From the NCBI GenBank assembly GCA_031359995.1, contig JANMAT010000235.1, positions 35,440 through 99,439 of the forward strand: a stretch of 64,000 nt of DNA, given 5' to 3'. The translations under genes were made by a program, and so were the position numbers. The notes beneath the pieces were generated by a model. It saw only the letters and a program-made list of their open reading frames with translations, searched no databases and was not told the origin of the DNA. Shown piece by piece: positions 52,903 through 60,922 of the stretch (position 1 is its first letter; the number at the start of each line of letters is the position of its first letter). This DNA is from JANMAT01 sp031359995. Lineage in GTDB: Bacteria; Actinomycetota; Acidimicrobiia; Acidimicrobiales; Ilumatobacteraceae.

Positions 52903-53991
52903 TCAGCCGGCCGGTTTCACCGTGGTCGACGGGGTCGCCGCCGCCGCCGTCGTGGGCGGTGTGGTCGTGGCCGGTGCCGCCGTGGCGGCCGGGGCCACCG
53001 GGACCGCGGCGCTGCTCCCGCCCCGGCTGTCGACGATCGGGCTCACCGGCTGGCCGTACGGATACAGCACGGTGTTGCCGTTCTTGGTGATGGCCTCGAT
53101 CTCCTTGGCCTTGAGCAGCTCGGGCGTCAGGGAGGACGACAGGATGGTGTTGGCCTCCGACTGACCCTTGGCGGCGATGACCGACGCCTGGGCATCGGTC
53201 TCGGCCACCTTGCGGCGCGTCTCGGCCTGGGTCTGGGCCTGCCCCTGCTCGATGAGGGCGCGCTCGGCGGCCTGCTTGGCCTCCAGCTTCTGCGTGATCT
53301 GGGTCTGAAGATTCGGCTCGAGGGTGATGTTGCGCACCTTCACGGCGTCCACGGTGATGCCGCGCGGCGCCAGCTGCTTCTTGACGCCGTCCTCGGCCAG
53401 GGTGGCCACCGCCTCGCGCTTGGAGGCGTAGCCCTCCTCCGCGGCGTAGCGCGAGTACACGTCGCGCAGGAACGAGCGCACGTCGGGCCGCACGATGCGG
53501 TCGCGGATGCCGTCCATGGAACCGACGGTGCGGAACAGCGTGCCGGCCTGGGCGGGGTCGATGGAGTAGCGCACCGTCACGTCGAGCACCATGCGCCCAC
53601 CCTCGGACGAGAGCACCTCGACGCCGTCGGACACGGCCCGGTCGCCCGAGGTCGTGTCCTGGCTCATGTCGCTCTGCTGCAGGCGGATCGAGAACGAGTT
53701 GATCTCGGTCCACGGAGCGACGAGATGGATGCCGGACCGCAGCGGCGAGCCCACCTTGCCGAAGGTGACCGGCACGCCGATGTCGGTGGCGCCGATGAGT
53801 CGCACGCTGGAGCCGATCGTCAGCACGGCGCCCAGCGCGAGCACGCCGAACCCCGCGCCTCGCAACGACACCTTCCGCTCGGGTTGGATGACCCCGTTGC
53901 GGTCGGGGTGGCCGGGGATGCGGAGCCGCCCGAACAGCACGAGGAGCACGCCGACGGCGGCGAGGATGAGACCGGTCACGAAGATTGCCAT
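52903..53991 (-). CDS. SPFH/Band 7 (prohibitin-like) membrane protein
   Basis: 362 residues. First hydrophobic segment MAIFVTGLILAAVGVLLVLF and a second near residue 50 (GFGVLALGAVLTIGSSVRLI), then the SPFH domain (VPVTFGKVGSPLRSGIHLVA, RMVLDVTVRYSIDPAQAGTL, LAPRGITVDAVKVRNITLEP), a long charged helix (KLEAKQAAERALIEQGQAQT) expected to be a coiled coil, and a Thr/Ala/Pro-rich tail. Prohibitin-like proteins form membrane cages or scaffolds. No NfeD partner is adjacent. The start at 53991 lacks a strong Shine-Dalgarno. Confidence 0.88.
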   Translation of the reverse strand: MAIFVTGLILAAVGVLLVLFGRLRIPGHPDRNGVIQPERKVSLRGAGFGVLALGAVLTIGSSVRLIGATDIGVPVTFGKVGSPLRSGIHLVAPWTEINSFSIRLQQSDMSQDTTSGDRAVSDGVEVLSSEGGRMVLDVTVRYSIDPAQAGTLFRTVGSMDGIRDRIVRPDVRSFLRDVYSRYAAEEGYASKREAVATLAEDGVKKQLAPRGITVDAVKVRNITLEPNLQTQITQKLEAKQAAERALIEQGQAQTQAETRRKVAETDAQASVIAAKGQSEANTILSSSLTPELLKAKEIEAITKNGNTVLYPYGQPVSPIVDSRGGSSAAVPVAPAATAAPATTTPPTTAAAATPSTTVKPAG

Positions 53992-54063
53992 TTGCCCATG
54001 CTCGCCGCGATCACGACCGGACGTGGTGATGGGCGGCGATGTTTTCGCCATCTTTGCGCGCCC

Positions 54064-54648
54064 TCAGGCCGGCCGCAGGCCCCGCAGGCCGGCCCAGGCC
54101 AGCTCGGCCACCTGCGGCGCGACGACCTCGGCATCGATGGGCTCGCCCGAGGCCACGAGCCGCCGGGCCGTCGTCTCGGCCATGCCGACGATGGCCCACG
54201 CCAGGGTCTCCTGGTGGGCTCCGTCGATGGCGGCGGTGATCAACGGCGCGATCGCTTCGGACAGGGCGTCCTCGACGTGGCGGACCGATGCGGCGAACTC
54301 GGCATCGCGTCGGTTCCCCGAGCCGAACAGCAGCTTGAAGCCATCGCGCTCGTGGGCGACCCACGAGAACCAGGCGCTGAACCCGCGCTGGACCTGCTCG
54401 TGGGGGCTGGCGGCGTCAGAGGTGGCCTTGGCGATGGTGGTGCGCAGGGCCATGCCCACCTCGTCGAGCAGGGCCAAGTAGAGCTCGCGCTTGGACGAGA
54501 AGTGCTGGTAGAGCACCGGCTTGGTCACGCCGGCGGCCTCGGCCACGTCGGACATGGCGGTGCCGTGGAAGCCTTCTCGCGCGAACACCTGGAGCGCCAC
54601 CGCGAGCAGCTGCTCGCGTCGTTCCGACGCAGGGAGGCGGGCCGACAT
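54064..54648 (-). CDS. TetR/AcrR family transcriptional regulator
   Basis: 194 residues. HTH at about residues 8-55: ASERREQLLAVALQVFAREG, GTAMSDVAEAAGVTKPVLYQ, HFSSKRELYLALLDEVG. The C-terminal part (FSWVAHERDGFKLLFGSGN) resembles the actinobacterial TetR_C_33-like group. The promoter region is unusual: a palindrome at 54650-54665 covers the leaderless -10, so it very likely represses itself. Regulated neighbours could be the SPFH gene downstream and the small membrane protein upstream. Confidence 0.9.
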   Translation of the reverse strand: MSARLPASERREQLLAVALQVFAREGFHGTAMSDVAEAAGVTKPVLYQHFSSKRELYLALLDEVGMALRTTIAKATSDAASPHEQVQRGFSAWFSWVAHERDGFKLLFGSGNRRDAEFAASVRHVEDALSEAIAPLITAAIDGAHQETLAWAIVGMAETTARRLVASGEPIDAEVVAPQVAELAWAGLRGLRPA

Positions 54649-54649
54649 G

Positions 54650-54665
54650 GTTACCGAAGGGTAAC
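54650..54665 (-). promoter_or_regulatory. TetR autoregulatory operator overlapping a leaderless -10
   Basis: GTTACC-GAAG-GGTAAC is a perfect inverted repeat one base from the start codon. On the minus strand it contains TACCCT (54658-54663) ending 9 bases before the ATG. Bound repressor would cover both the -10 and the start codon. Confidence 0.55.
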
Positions 54666-54702
54666 AGACGTCCGGTCCGGCCGAAGCGGGACCGGCGGCG
54701 CG

Positions 54703-54963
54703 TCAACGACCGGCCAGGCGGTCTTCCTTCTCGGCCGCCTTCACGGCATGGCCGAGCACGATGGAGGGCGCCAGCAGCGCCGAGGCGACCGCCAGGCACG
54801 TGATGATGATGGCGACCACCGCACCCGTGAAGGTGAAGGCGAACCCGATGAAGAACACCGCCATGGCCAGGGCCATCACCAGGTAGCCGATGCGGTTGGC
54901 GAGCAGGGTCCACCTGGCCACCTGCTGGCGGCGGACGCGGACGGGATCGACAGGCGTGGCCAT
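54703..54963 (-). CDS. Small two-helix membrane protein of unknown function
   Basis: 86 residues. Basic N-terminus (RVRRQQVARWTLLANRIGY), two membrane helices (LVMALAMAVFFIGFAFTFTG, VVAIIITCLAVASALLAPSI), and a charged C-terminus (AVKAAEKEDRLAG). Similar short proteins are common hypothetical genes in actinobacteria. TAGCCT nine bases before the ATG gives a leaderless promoter. No function inferable. Confidence 0.75.
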   Translation of the reverse strand: MATPVDPVRVRRQQVARWTLLANRIGYLVMALAMAVFFIGFAFTFTGAVVAIIITCLAVASALLAPSIVLGHAVKAAEKEDRLAGR

Positions 54964-54972
54964 GGTCCACCC

Positions 54973-54978
54973 AGGCTA
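54973..54978 (-). promoter_or_regulatory. Leaderless -10 element of the small membrane protein gene
   Basis: TAGCCT on the minus strand; 9-base gap to the ATG at 54963. Confidence 0.5.
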
Positions 54979-54993
54979 CGCGGCCCTCCGCGG

Positions 54994-55653
54994 TCAGGCC
55001 AGGTTGGCCAGCTTGCCCAGGACCTCGGGGGGCAGGCAGGTGGTGAACACGTTGATGAACTTGGCCTGCGCGTCGGGGTCGATCGAGTCGAAGTTGAAGC
55101 CCTCGCCGCCGATGCCGAGCAGCGTCTCGACGGTGACGACGTCGACCAGACCGGTACCCAGACAGGTGGCCTGCTCGGTGGTGATGCCGGCGTCCTTCAG
55201 GTCGTGCTGCAGGTTGGTGGCGATGAGCGCGGCGTACTGGTCCTTGGGCACGCACGTCACGACCGAGTCGGTCACGGCCTTCTTGTCGTCGACGCCGAGT
55301 GCCGAGAACTCACGCTGGTCGTTGGCCAGCGACAGCGCCCTGGTGTCGCCCACCGTGGCCACGAGCTTGTCGACGATGCAGCCGGCCTGCGCGCCCGAGA
55401 ACCCGCCGTCGGCCGCCAGCACGCCGGGCGCGTCGGCCAGTGAGGTGGCGCGCGGCGAGGCGCTGGTGGTCGGGGTGGCGGCAGCCGTCGTGGTGGCGGC
55501 GGCGGCGACCGTGGTGGTGGCGGTGGCGGTCGTGGGCGCGGTGGCCGCCGCGGCGGTGGTGGTGGGCGCGGCGGTGGTGTTGGCGCTGCTGCCACCGCAC
55601 GCCGACATCACGACGACGGTGAGCACCACGGCCAGGAGGGGGGATCGGCGCAT
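54994..55653 (-). CDS. Lipoprotein with four-cysteine repeat domain, paralogue 1
   Basis: 219 residues. Lipoprotein signal MRRSPLLAVVLTVVVMSACG (lipobox MSAC), an Ala/Thr-rich spacer of about 45 residues, then a helical domain with cysteines in GCIVDKLV, VTCVPKDQY, ATCLGTGLVDV and TTCLPPEVL: two units each with a Cys near the start and one about 45 residues later. This resembles the next lipoprotein upstream. AAGGA precedes the ATG. Disulfide-stapled surface domain inferred; function unknown. Confidence 0.7.
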   Translation of the reverse strand: MRRSPLLAVVLTVVVMSACGGSSANTTAAPTTTAAAATAPTTATATTTVAAAATTTAAATPTTSASPRATSLADAPGVLAADGGFSGAQAGCIVDKLVATVGDTRALSLANDQREFSALGVDDKKAVTDSVVTCVPKDQYAALIATNLQHDLKDAGITTEQATCLGTGLVDVVTVETLLGIGGEGFNFDSIDPDAQAKFINVFTTCLPPEVLGKLANLA

Positions 55654-55757
55654 GGGAACGGTTCCTTCGGAGGAGACGAGGCGTCAGCCTACGGCCGCGC
55701 TCCGTGCTCGCGGGCGATGGCGACGAACGTTGCCGACGCCCTGACGATCGGGCGACC

Positions 55758-56513
55758 TCAGGCCGTGACGATCTCGGTGGCCTTGGCCTTGCCGACGCAC
55801 GGGGTGAGCGCGGTCACGAGCTGCTGCTGCAACGCGGAGGTGAGGCGGGTGGTGCCCTCCCAGTAGGCGAGGGCGATGGTGGCGTCGCCCACGGCGGCGG
55901 TGTCGAGCGCCTTGGTCACGCAGCGGGCGGCGTTGGCGTCGATGTCGTAGTCCTGCATGGTGATGTCGTCCTGCTCGGCCAGGAAGCTCTCGGGTTCGCA
56001 CTGGGCGAGCGACTGCACGAGCCCGGCGGCGATGGTGCCCTCGACGGCGGCGTCTCCGCTGGCGGCCAGCGCGTCGAGGACCTGCTGCGGCGTGTGCGCG
56101 GCCAGGCAGGCCGCCTCGGTGTCGTTCAAGGGGTAGCCGATGGTGTTGAACAGCCGCTGCACGAGCACCGCGCGATCGGCGGTCGGCTTCACCGTCGTGG
56201 CCGGAGCGTTCGGGATCGAGGCCAGGGTGGGCAGCACCGTGGTGGGCGGCGGCTCGGCGCTGACCGGAGCGACCGTGGTCGTCGTGCCGGCGTCGACCGA
56301 GGTGGTCGCGTCGGCCACCACCGTCGTCGTGCCGGCGGCGGTCGTGGTGGCACCCGTCGGCACCGGCCTCGTCGTGGTCGGAGCGCCCGATGGGGCCCTC
56401 TCGGCGATCGGCGCGGTGCTCTCGACCGTGGCCGAGGTGACGATGGTGCCGCAGGCGGCGAGCGCGGTGAGCCCGGTCGCGACGAGGGCGCCTCGGAGGC
56501 AGCGGTTGCGCAC
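55758..56513 (-). CDS. Lipoprotein with four-cysteine repeat domain, paralogue 2
   Basis: 251 residues from a GTG. Signal with lipobox LAAC (GLTALAACG), then a Thr/Val/Pro-rich spacer of about 80 residues, then helical units with cysteines in AACLAAHTPQQVL, QCEPESFL, ARCVTKALDT and LTPCVGKAKA. The order and spacing parallel the lipoprotein downstream, and the two genes are neighbours, so they probably arose by duplication. Leaderless promoter TAGGCT eight bases upstream. Function unknown. Confidence 0.7.
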   Translation of the reverse strand: MRNRCLRGALVATGLTALAACGTIVTSATVESTAPIAERAPSGAPTTTRPVPTGATTTAAGTTTVVADATTSVDAGTTTTVAPVSAEPPPTTVLPTLASIPNAPATTVKPTADRAVLVQRLFNTIGYPLNDTEAACLAAHTPQQVLDALAASGDAAVEGTIAAGLVQSLAQCEPESFLAEQDDITMQDYDIDANAARCVTKALDTAAVGDATIALAYWEGTTRLTSALQQQLVTALTPCVGKAKATEIVTA

Positions 56514-56521
56514 GAAGGACG

Positions 56522-56527
56522 AGCCTA
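56522..56527 (-). promoter_or_regulatory. Leaderless -10 element of lipoprotein paralogue 2
   Basis: TAGGCT on the minus strand; 8-base gap to the GTG at 56513. Confidence 0.5.
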
Positions 56528-56552
56528 TTGGCTCAGCCCCCGAACGGGGCGG

Positions 56553-57431
56553 TCACCCACGAGGGCTGATGTCGAGATCGAACGCAGCGCGAAAGCGCGC
56601 GTGGTACTCGGCGTCGTCGGCGACGGCGCCGAGGGCCACCCACTCCTCGTCGGTCATGCGGGCCCGACCGGCGATGATCTCGGGCCCACCCCACGACACC
56701 GCGTACCGGAGCTTGGGCTGGTCGGTGGTGATGGCGTGGTCGATGAGGTGCGCGACCTCGAACGGGTCGGTGGCCACCGGGATGCCGGCGGCGTAGAACT
56801 GGAAGAGGCGCCGGTAGTGGTCCTCGTACGCGCCGGTCTGGTTGGGCGCGTCAACGTTCTTGGCGAAGATGGCCGACTTGGTGATGCCGGGCTCGATGAT
56901 CGCCACGCGGATGCCGAACGGTGCGACCTCCTGGGCCAGTCCTTCGGAGAGGCCCTCGAACGCCCACTTCGACGTGACGTACGGCGACTGGCCGAGGGCG
57001 GCGAAGCGACCCACCACGGAGGTGACGTTCACGATGGCACCACGGCGACGCGCGCGCATCTGGGGGAGCACGGCCTGGATGCAGCGCACCGCGCCGCACA
57101 GGTTCACGTTCATCACGTCGAGGTACATCGACGGTGGGCACTCCTCGGTCACGGCGTTGCCGCCCACGCCGGCGTTGTTGACCAGCACGTCGACGTGGCC
57201 GGCGCGCTCGAGCACCTCGCCCAGGCCGCGGACGACCGACGCGTCGTCGGCCACGTCCATCGTGACGAGCTGGACCTCGACGCCGGCGTCGGTGGCCATG
57301 GCTCTCAGCTTGCCGGCGGCGTCGAGGTTGCGGACGGTGCCGTACACCTCGTGGCCCTGGGTGGCGAGGTGCACGGCGGTGGCCCGGCCGATGCCCGAGT
57401 TGGCGCCGGTGACGACGGAGACGGTGGTCAT
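56553..57431 (-). CDS. SDR family oxidoreductase
   Basis: 292-residue SDR: TGANSGIG cofactor motif at residue 9, VNNAGVGG, catalytic Ser in NVTSVVGRF, YVTSKWAFEG (YxxxK), and EPGITKSAIFAKN. The longer C-terminal part (VAHLIDHAITTDQPKLRYAV) matches the retinol-dehydrogenase-like extended subgroup. Start ATG supported by the leaderless TAGGGT. Divergent from the aminotransferase gene. Substrate unknown. Confidence 0.88.
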   Translation of the reverse strand: MTTVSVVTGANSGIGRATAVHLATQGHEVYGTVRNLDAAGKLRAMATDAGVEVQLVTMDVADDASVVRGLGEVLERAGHVDVLVNNAGVGGNAVTEECPPSMYLDVMNVNLCGAVRCIQAVLPQMRARRRGAIVNVTSVVGRFAALGQSPYVTSKWAFEGLSEGLAQEVAPFGIRVAIIEPGITKSAIFAKNVDAPNQTGAYEDHYRRLFQFYAAGIPVATDPFEVAHLIDHAITTDQPKLRYAVSWGGPEIIAGRARMTDEEWVALGAVADDAEYHARFRAAFDLDISPRG

Positions 57432-57439
57432 GGGCCAGC

Positions 57440-57445
57440 ACCCTA
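57440..57445 (-). promoter_or_regulatory. Leaderless -10 element of the SDR gene
   Basis: TAGGGT on the minus strand; 8-base gap to the ATG at 57431. Back-to-back with the next promoter in a 40-base gap. Confidence 0.55.
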
Positions 57446-57459
57446 ACGGTCCCACGACG

Positions 57460-57465
57460 TACGAT
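57460..57465 (+). promoter_or_regulatory. Leaderless -10 element of the aminotransferase gene
   Basis: TACGAT; 6-base gap to the GTG at 57472. Confidence 0.55.
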
Positions 57466-57471
57466 CGTTGC

Positions 57472-58638
57472 GTGCGCCAGCCGTTCATCAACGCCCGCCT
57501 GCAGGGGTTCGGAACCACGATCTTCGCCGAGATGTCGGCGCTGGCGGTGGCCACCGGGTCCGTCAACCTCGGTCAGGGCTTCCCCGACACCGACGGTCCC
57601 GAGGCGGTGAAGCGGGCCGCCATCGACGCCATCACCGAGGGGCGCGGCAACCAGTACCCGCCCGGCATCGGTGTGGCCGAGCTGCGCCACGCCGTCGTCG
57701 CCCATCAGCGCCGCTTCTACGGGCTCGAGGTCGACCCCGACCGCGAGGTGCTGGTGGTGGCGGGCGCCACCGAGGGCATCGCCGCCGCCCTGCTGTCGCT
57801 GGTGGAACTGGGCGACGAGGTCATCGCCTTCGAACCGTTCTACGACAGTTACGCGGCGTGCATCTCGATGGCCGGCGGCGTGCGCAAGCCGGTCACCCTG
57901 CGGGCGCCCGACTACGCCCTCGACCTCGACGCGCTGCGCCGGGCCATCACCCCCAAGACGCGCCTGCTGTTGCTGAACACGCCCCACAACCCGACGGGCA
58001 AGGTGTTCACGCGGGCCGAGCTCACCGCCATCGCCGAACTGGTGGTGGAGCACGACATCCTGGTCATGGCCGACGAGGTCTACGAGCACCTCGTGTTCGA
58101 CGGTGAGCACATCCCCATCGCCTCGCTGCCGGGCATGGGGGAGCGCACGATCACCATCTCCTCCGCGGGCAAGACGTTCAACAGCACCGGTTGGAAGACC
58201 GGATGGGTGACCGGCCCGGCCGACCTCGTCACCGCGGTGCGCACGGCCAAGCAGTTCCTCACCTACGTGGGGACCGGGCCGTTCCAGTACGCCGCCGCCG
58301 TGGGCCTCGCCCTCGGCGACGACTACTACCAGGGCTACCGCGACGACCTGCTCACCAAGCGCGACCGGTTGTGCGCCGGCCTGGCCGAGGCCGGCTTCGA
58401 CGTGCTGGTGCCGCAGGGCACGTTCTTCATCACCGCCGACATCACGCCGTTCGGCCAACGCGACGGCATCGCGTTCTGCCGCTCGCTGCCCGAGCGGTGC
58501 GGCGTGGTGGCCATCCCGTGTCAGGTGTTCTACGACGACGTCGACGCCGGTCGGTCGCTCGTGCGCTTCGCGTTCTGCAAGCGGCTCGAGGTGCTCGACG
58601 AAGCGGTGTCCCGACTGAAGGGGTTGCGCAGCTCATGA
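57472..58638 (+). CDS. Class I/II aminotransferase (glutamine transaminase K / YbdL-like)
   Basis: 388-residue PLP enzyme. VNLGQGFPDTDGPEAVK is typical of the kynurenine aminotransferase/YbdL group; NTPHNPTGKVFTRAEL holds the cofactor Asn, VMADEVYEHLVF the Asp-Glu-Val-Tyr segment, and Lys234 in SSAGKTFNSTGWKTGW is the Schiff-base lysine. This group uses glutamine or methionine with 2-oxoacids. Coupling by a 4-base overlap (ATGA) to an omega-amidase-like gene supports glutamine as the amino donor. A DapC-type role is less likely. Confidence 0.88.
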   Translation: MRQPFINARLQGFGTTIFAEMSALAVATGSVNLGQGFPDTDGPEAVKRAAIDAITEGRGNQYPPGIGVAELRHAVVAHQRRFYGLEVDPDREVLVVAGATEGIAAALLSLVELGDEVIAFEPFYDSYAACISMAGGVRKPVTLRAPDYALDLDALRRAITPKTRLLLLNTPHNPTGKVFTRAELTAIAELVVEHDILVMADEVYEHLVFDGEHIPIASLPGMGERTITISSAGKTFNSTGWKTGWVTGPADLVTAVRTAKQFLTYVGTGPFQYAAAVGLALGDDYYQGYRDDLLTKRDRLCAGLAEAGFDVLVPQGTFFITADITPFGQRDGIAFCRSLPERCGVVAIPCQVFYDDVDAGRSLVRFAFCKRLEVLDEAVSRLKGLRSS

Positions 58639-59423
58639 AGATCGCCGCCATCCAGCACGACATCGTCTGGGAGGACCGCGAGGCGACCTTCGCCCACCTG
58701 CGGCCCCTCATCGCCGGTGCCGCCGGCGCCGGCGCGCGCCTGGCCGTGCTCACCGAGATGTTCTCCGTCGGCTTCTCCATGGACACGGCCCGCATCGCCG
58801 AGCCCGCCGACGGGCCCAGCGCGCAGTTCCTCGTGGAGCAGGCCACGCGGCACGGCATGTGGCTCTACGGCTCGGCGCCGGAGCAGTCACCCGGTGCCGA
58901 CAAGCCCCGCAACGTCGGCCTGCTGGTGTCGCCCGCCGGCGCCATCACGCGCTACGCCAAGATCCACCCGTTCACCTACGCCCGCGAGCACGACTCCTAC
59001 GACGCCGGCACCGAGACGGTCACGGTCGAGGTCGAAGGGCTGCGCATCAGCCTGTTCGTCTGCTACGACCTGCGCTTCGCCGACGAGTTCTGGATGCTGG
59101 CGCCCGACACCGACTGCTACCTGGTGTGCGCCAACTGGCCCGAGTCACGCCGCCTCCACTGGCAGAGCCTGTTGCTGGCCCGCGCCATCGAGAACCAGGC
59201 GTACGTGATCGGCGTGAACCGCGTGGGCACCGGCGGCAAGGTGGGCTACGTGGGCGACAGCCGCATCATCGACCCGCTCGGTGAGCTGCTGGCCACCGGG
59301 GCCGGCACCGAGGCGCTGCTCGTGGCCGATGTTACCGCCGAACGCGTGGCCGAGGTGCGCGATCGCTTCCGGTTCCTGCCCGATCGGCGCACGTACCCGT
59401 TGGTGCTCGACCCCGCCGGCTGA
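58635..59423 (+). CDS. Carbon-nitrogen hydrolase, omega-amidase-like
   Basis: 262-residue nitrilase-superfamily enzyme with the complete triad: Glu41 in LAVLTEMFSVGFS, Lys109 in RYAKIHPFTY, and Cys143 in FVCYDLRFADEFW. The set TEMFSxGFSM and CYDLRF is that of omega-amidase (NIT2/YafV), which hydrolyses 2-oxoglutaramate and 2-oxosuccinamate. Its product draws glutamine transaminase reactions forward, fitting the overlapping upstream gene. The gene ends 26 bases from the convergent GGDEF gene, with a small hairpin in between. Confidence 0.88.
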   Translation: MKIAAIQHDIVWEDREATFAHLRPLIAGAAGAGARLAVLTEMFSVGFSMDTARIAEPADGPSAQFLVEQATRHGMWLYGSAPEQSPGADKPRNVGLLVSPAGAITRYAKIHPFTYAREHDSYDAGTETVTVEVEGLRISLFVCYDLRFADEFWMLAPDTDCYLVCANWPESRRLHWQSLLLARAIENQAYVIGVNRVGTGGKVGYVGDSRIIDPLGELLATGAGTEALLVADVTAERVAEVRDRFRFLPDRRTYPLVLDPAG

Positions 59424-59433
59424 GCGCCGACGA

Positions 59434-59450
59434 AGCCGGGACGACCGGCT
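59434..59450. terminator. Short hairpin in a convergent junction
   Basis: AGCCGG-GACGA-CCGGCT, 6-base stem, lies between the omega-amidase and GGDEF stops. It could serve as a weak bidirectional terminator. Confidence 0.3.
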
Positions 59451-60781
59451 CAGGCGGTGACCCGGCGGGCCCGCTTGTTCGTGTAGAGATCGGCGTCGGC
59501 CTGCTCGAGCAGGCTCGGCAGCAGCAGGGCGGGGCCGGCGGCCACACCGGCCGACACGCCGACCATCAGCGCCACCTCGCCCACCAGCACCGGCCCGGCC
59601 ACGTCGCCGCGCAGGCGGTCGGCCAGCACGCGGGCTTCGCGGGCGCCCCAGCGACCCCGGCAGATCACCACGAACTCGTCGCCACCGATGCGGCAGGCGA
59701 TGTCGTGCTCACGCAGCGCGCTGCGCACGCGGTGGCCGACGTGACGGAGCACCTCGTCGCCCACGGCGTGACCGTGGTTGTCGTTGATCGGCCTGAAGTC
59801 GTCGAGGTCGAGGAACACGACGGCGACGGGCACGTTGCCGACCTCGGACAGTTCGCGCACGATCCGCTCGAATCCGGCCCGGTTGGCCAGGCCGGTCAGG
59901 TGGTCGACCTCGGCGGCGGCCCGCAGGTGCGAGCGGTCCCGGTTGTCGGCCAGGGTGAGCACGGCCATGTGGCGGGCGATGGCGAACAGGGTCTCGCCCG
60001 AGCTGACCACGATGGGCAGCCGGTCGGCCCGTTGGCGGATGAGCACCATGGCGCCCAGCACCTCCCCGGTCGAGGTGCGCAGCGGCACGAGGCCGACACC
60101 GCGCTGGGCGTCACCCACGAGCACCTGCACCTCCGTCGAGTCGTCGAGCAGCACGAAGTCGCCGAGCCACTCGGGTGTGCCCGGCTCGGGCAGGACGGCC
60201 AGCAGGTCGGACACGTCGACGCCGTCGGGGGCGGCGAACGACGTCCAGCCGGTCTGGTACGACCACGCCACCACGCCGGCGGTCACGTCGACCAGGAGCC
60301 CTTCGACCAGGTTCACGATCGTGCCGAGCGTCTCGTCGGCCGGCCGTGACAGGCTCACCGCGTCGATGGCGTCGACCAGCAGCCGGCGCTCGGGCACCGG
60401 GAACCACTCGACCAGGATGCCGCCGAGCCCGAGCTCGACCATGAGCGACGTGGGGTGCGACTCCACGCTCAGCACCGATCCGTCGCCGCACACCACCCGG
60501 GCCGTGCACACGACCGAGCCGAGCTGCTCGGCCGACGCCTCGGGGTCGCGGCGCGCGTTGGCGAAGCCCCGCTCGCTGTAGGCGCGCGACTCGGGTGCGT
60601 ACAGGTCGAACAACGAGGTGCCGACCAGCGTCTCGGGCACCCAGCCCAGGATCCGGGCCACGCTCGGGCTGGCCCACTCGATCGTCCCGTCGGCGTCGCA
60701 CAGGAGCGACACCCGGCGGTGGGCGCTGGTGAGGGCGGCGTGGATGCGGGCCTTCGTCGGCCGTGCGGGCGTGGTCGTCAT
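59450..60781 (-). CDS. PAS-GGDEF diguanylate cyclase
   Basis: 443 residues. PAS domain at about 20-140 (LLCDADGTIEWASPSVARIL, VPETLVGTSLFDLYAPES), a GAF-like middle region (LLVDVTAGVVAWSYQTGW onward), and the GGDEF domain from about 305 (DHLTGLANRAGFERIVRELS), with the active-site GGDEF at 366-370 in ACRIGGDEFVVI. An intact site implies synthesis of cyclic di-GMP. No transmembrane segment, so it is cytoplasmic. A FliA-type promoter ends just before its start. An EAL-domain gene lies at the end of the window. Confidence 0.92.
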   Translation of the reverse strand: MTTTPARPTKARIHAALTSAHRRVSLLCDADGTIEWASPSVARILGWVPETLVGTSLFDLYAPESRAYSERGFANARRDPEASAEQLGSVVCTARVVCGDGSVLSVESHPTSLMVELGLGGILVEWFPVPERRLLVDAIDAVSLSRPADETLGTIVNLVEGLLVDVTAGVVAWSYQTGWTSFAAPDGVDVSDLLAVLPEPGTPEWLGDFVLLDDSTEVQVLVGDAQRGVGLVPLRTSTGEVLGAMVLIRQRADRLPIVVSSGETLFAIARHMAVLTLADNRDRSHLRAAAEVDHLTGLANRAGFERIVRELSEVGNVPVAVVFLDLDDFRPINDNHGHAVGDEVLRHVGHRVRSALREHDIACRIGGDEFVVICRGRWGAREARVLADRLRGDVAGPVLVGEVALMVGVSAGVAAGPALLLPSLLEQADADLYTNKRARRVTA

Positions 60782-60789
60782 GCCTGCTT

Positions 60790-60818
60790 GGATCGGCCGG
60801 TGCAGACGCTTCCTTGAG
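60790..60818 (-). promoter_or_regulatory. FliA (sigma-28)-type promoter of the GGDEF gene
   Basis: On the minus strand CTCAAG-N15-GCCGATCC, matching the flagellar sigma consensus (TCAA/TAAA-N15-GCCGATAA). Transcription would begin within a few bases of the ATG at 60781. A second, poorer copy (CTCAAG-N14-GCCGTG) is at 60834-60859. Confidence 0.6.
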
Positions 60819-60859
60819 AGGGCCGGGCCCGAGCACGGCAAACCAGACGGTTCCTTGAG
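60803..60859 (-). repeat. Direct repeat pair covering the FliA-type promoter
   Basis: The 16-mer CAGACGCTTCCTTGAG (60803-60818) recurs with one mismatch, CAGACGGTTCCTTGAG, at 60844-60859, 41 bases apart, close to four helical turns. It may mark a duplicated promoter or a regulator binding pair. Confidence 0.6.
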
Positions 60860-60922
60860 GATTCGCCTCGTCGAGGATCCAGGGCCGCCCGGCGTCAGTC
60901 GCCGGCATGGCAGGATCGGGAG

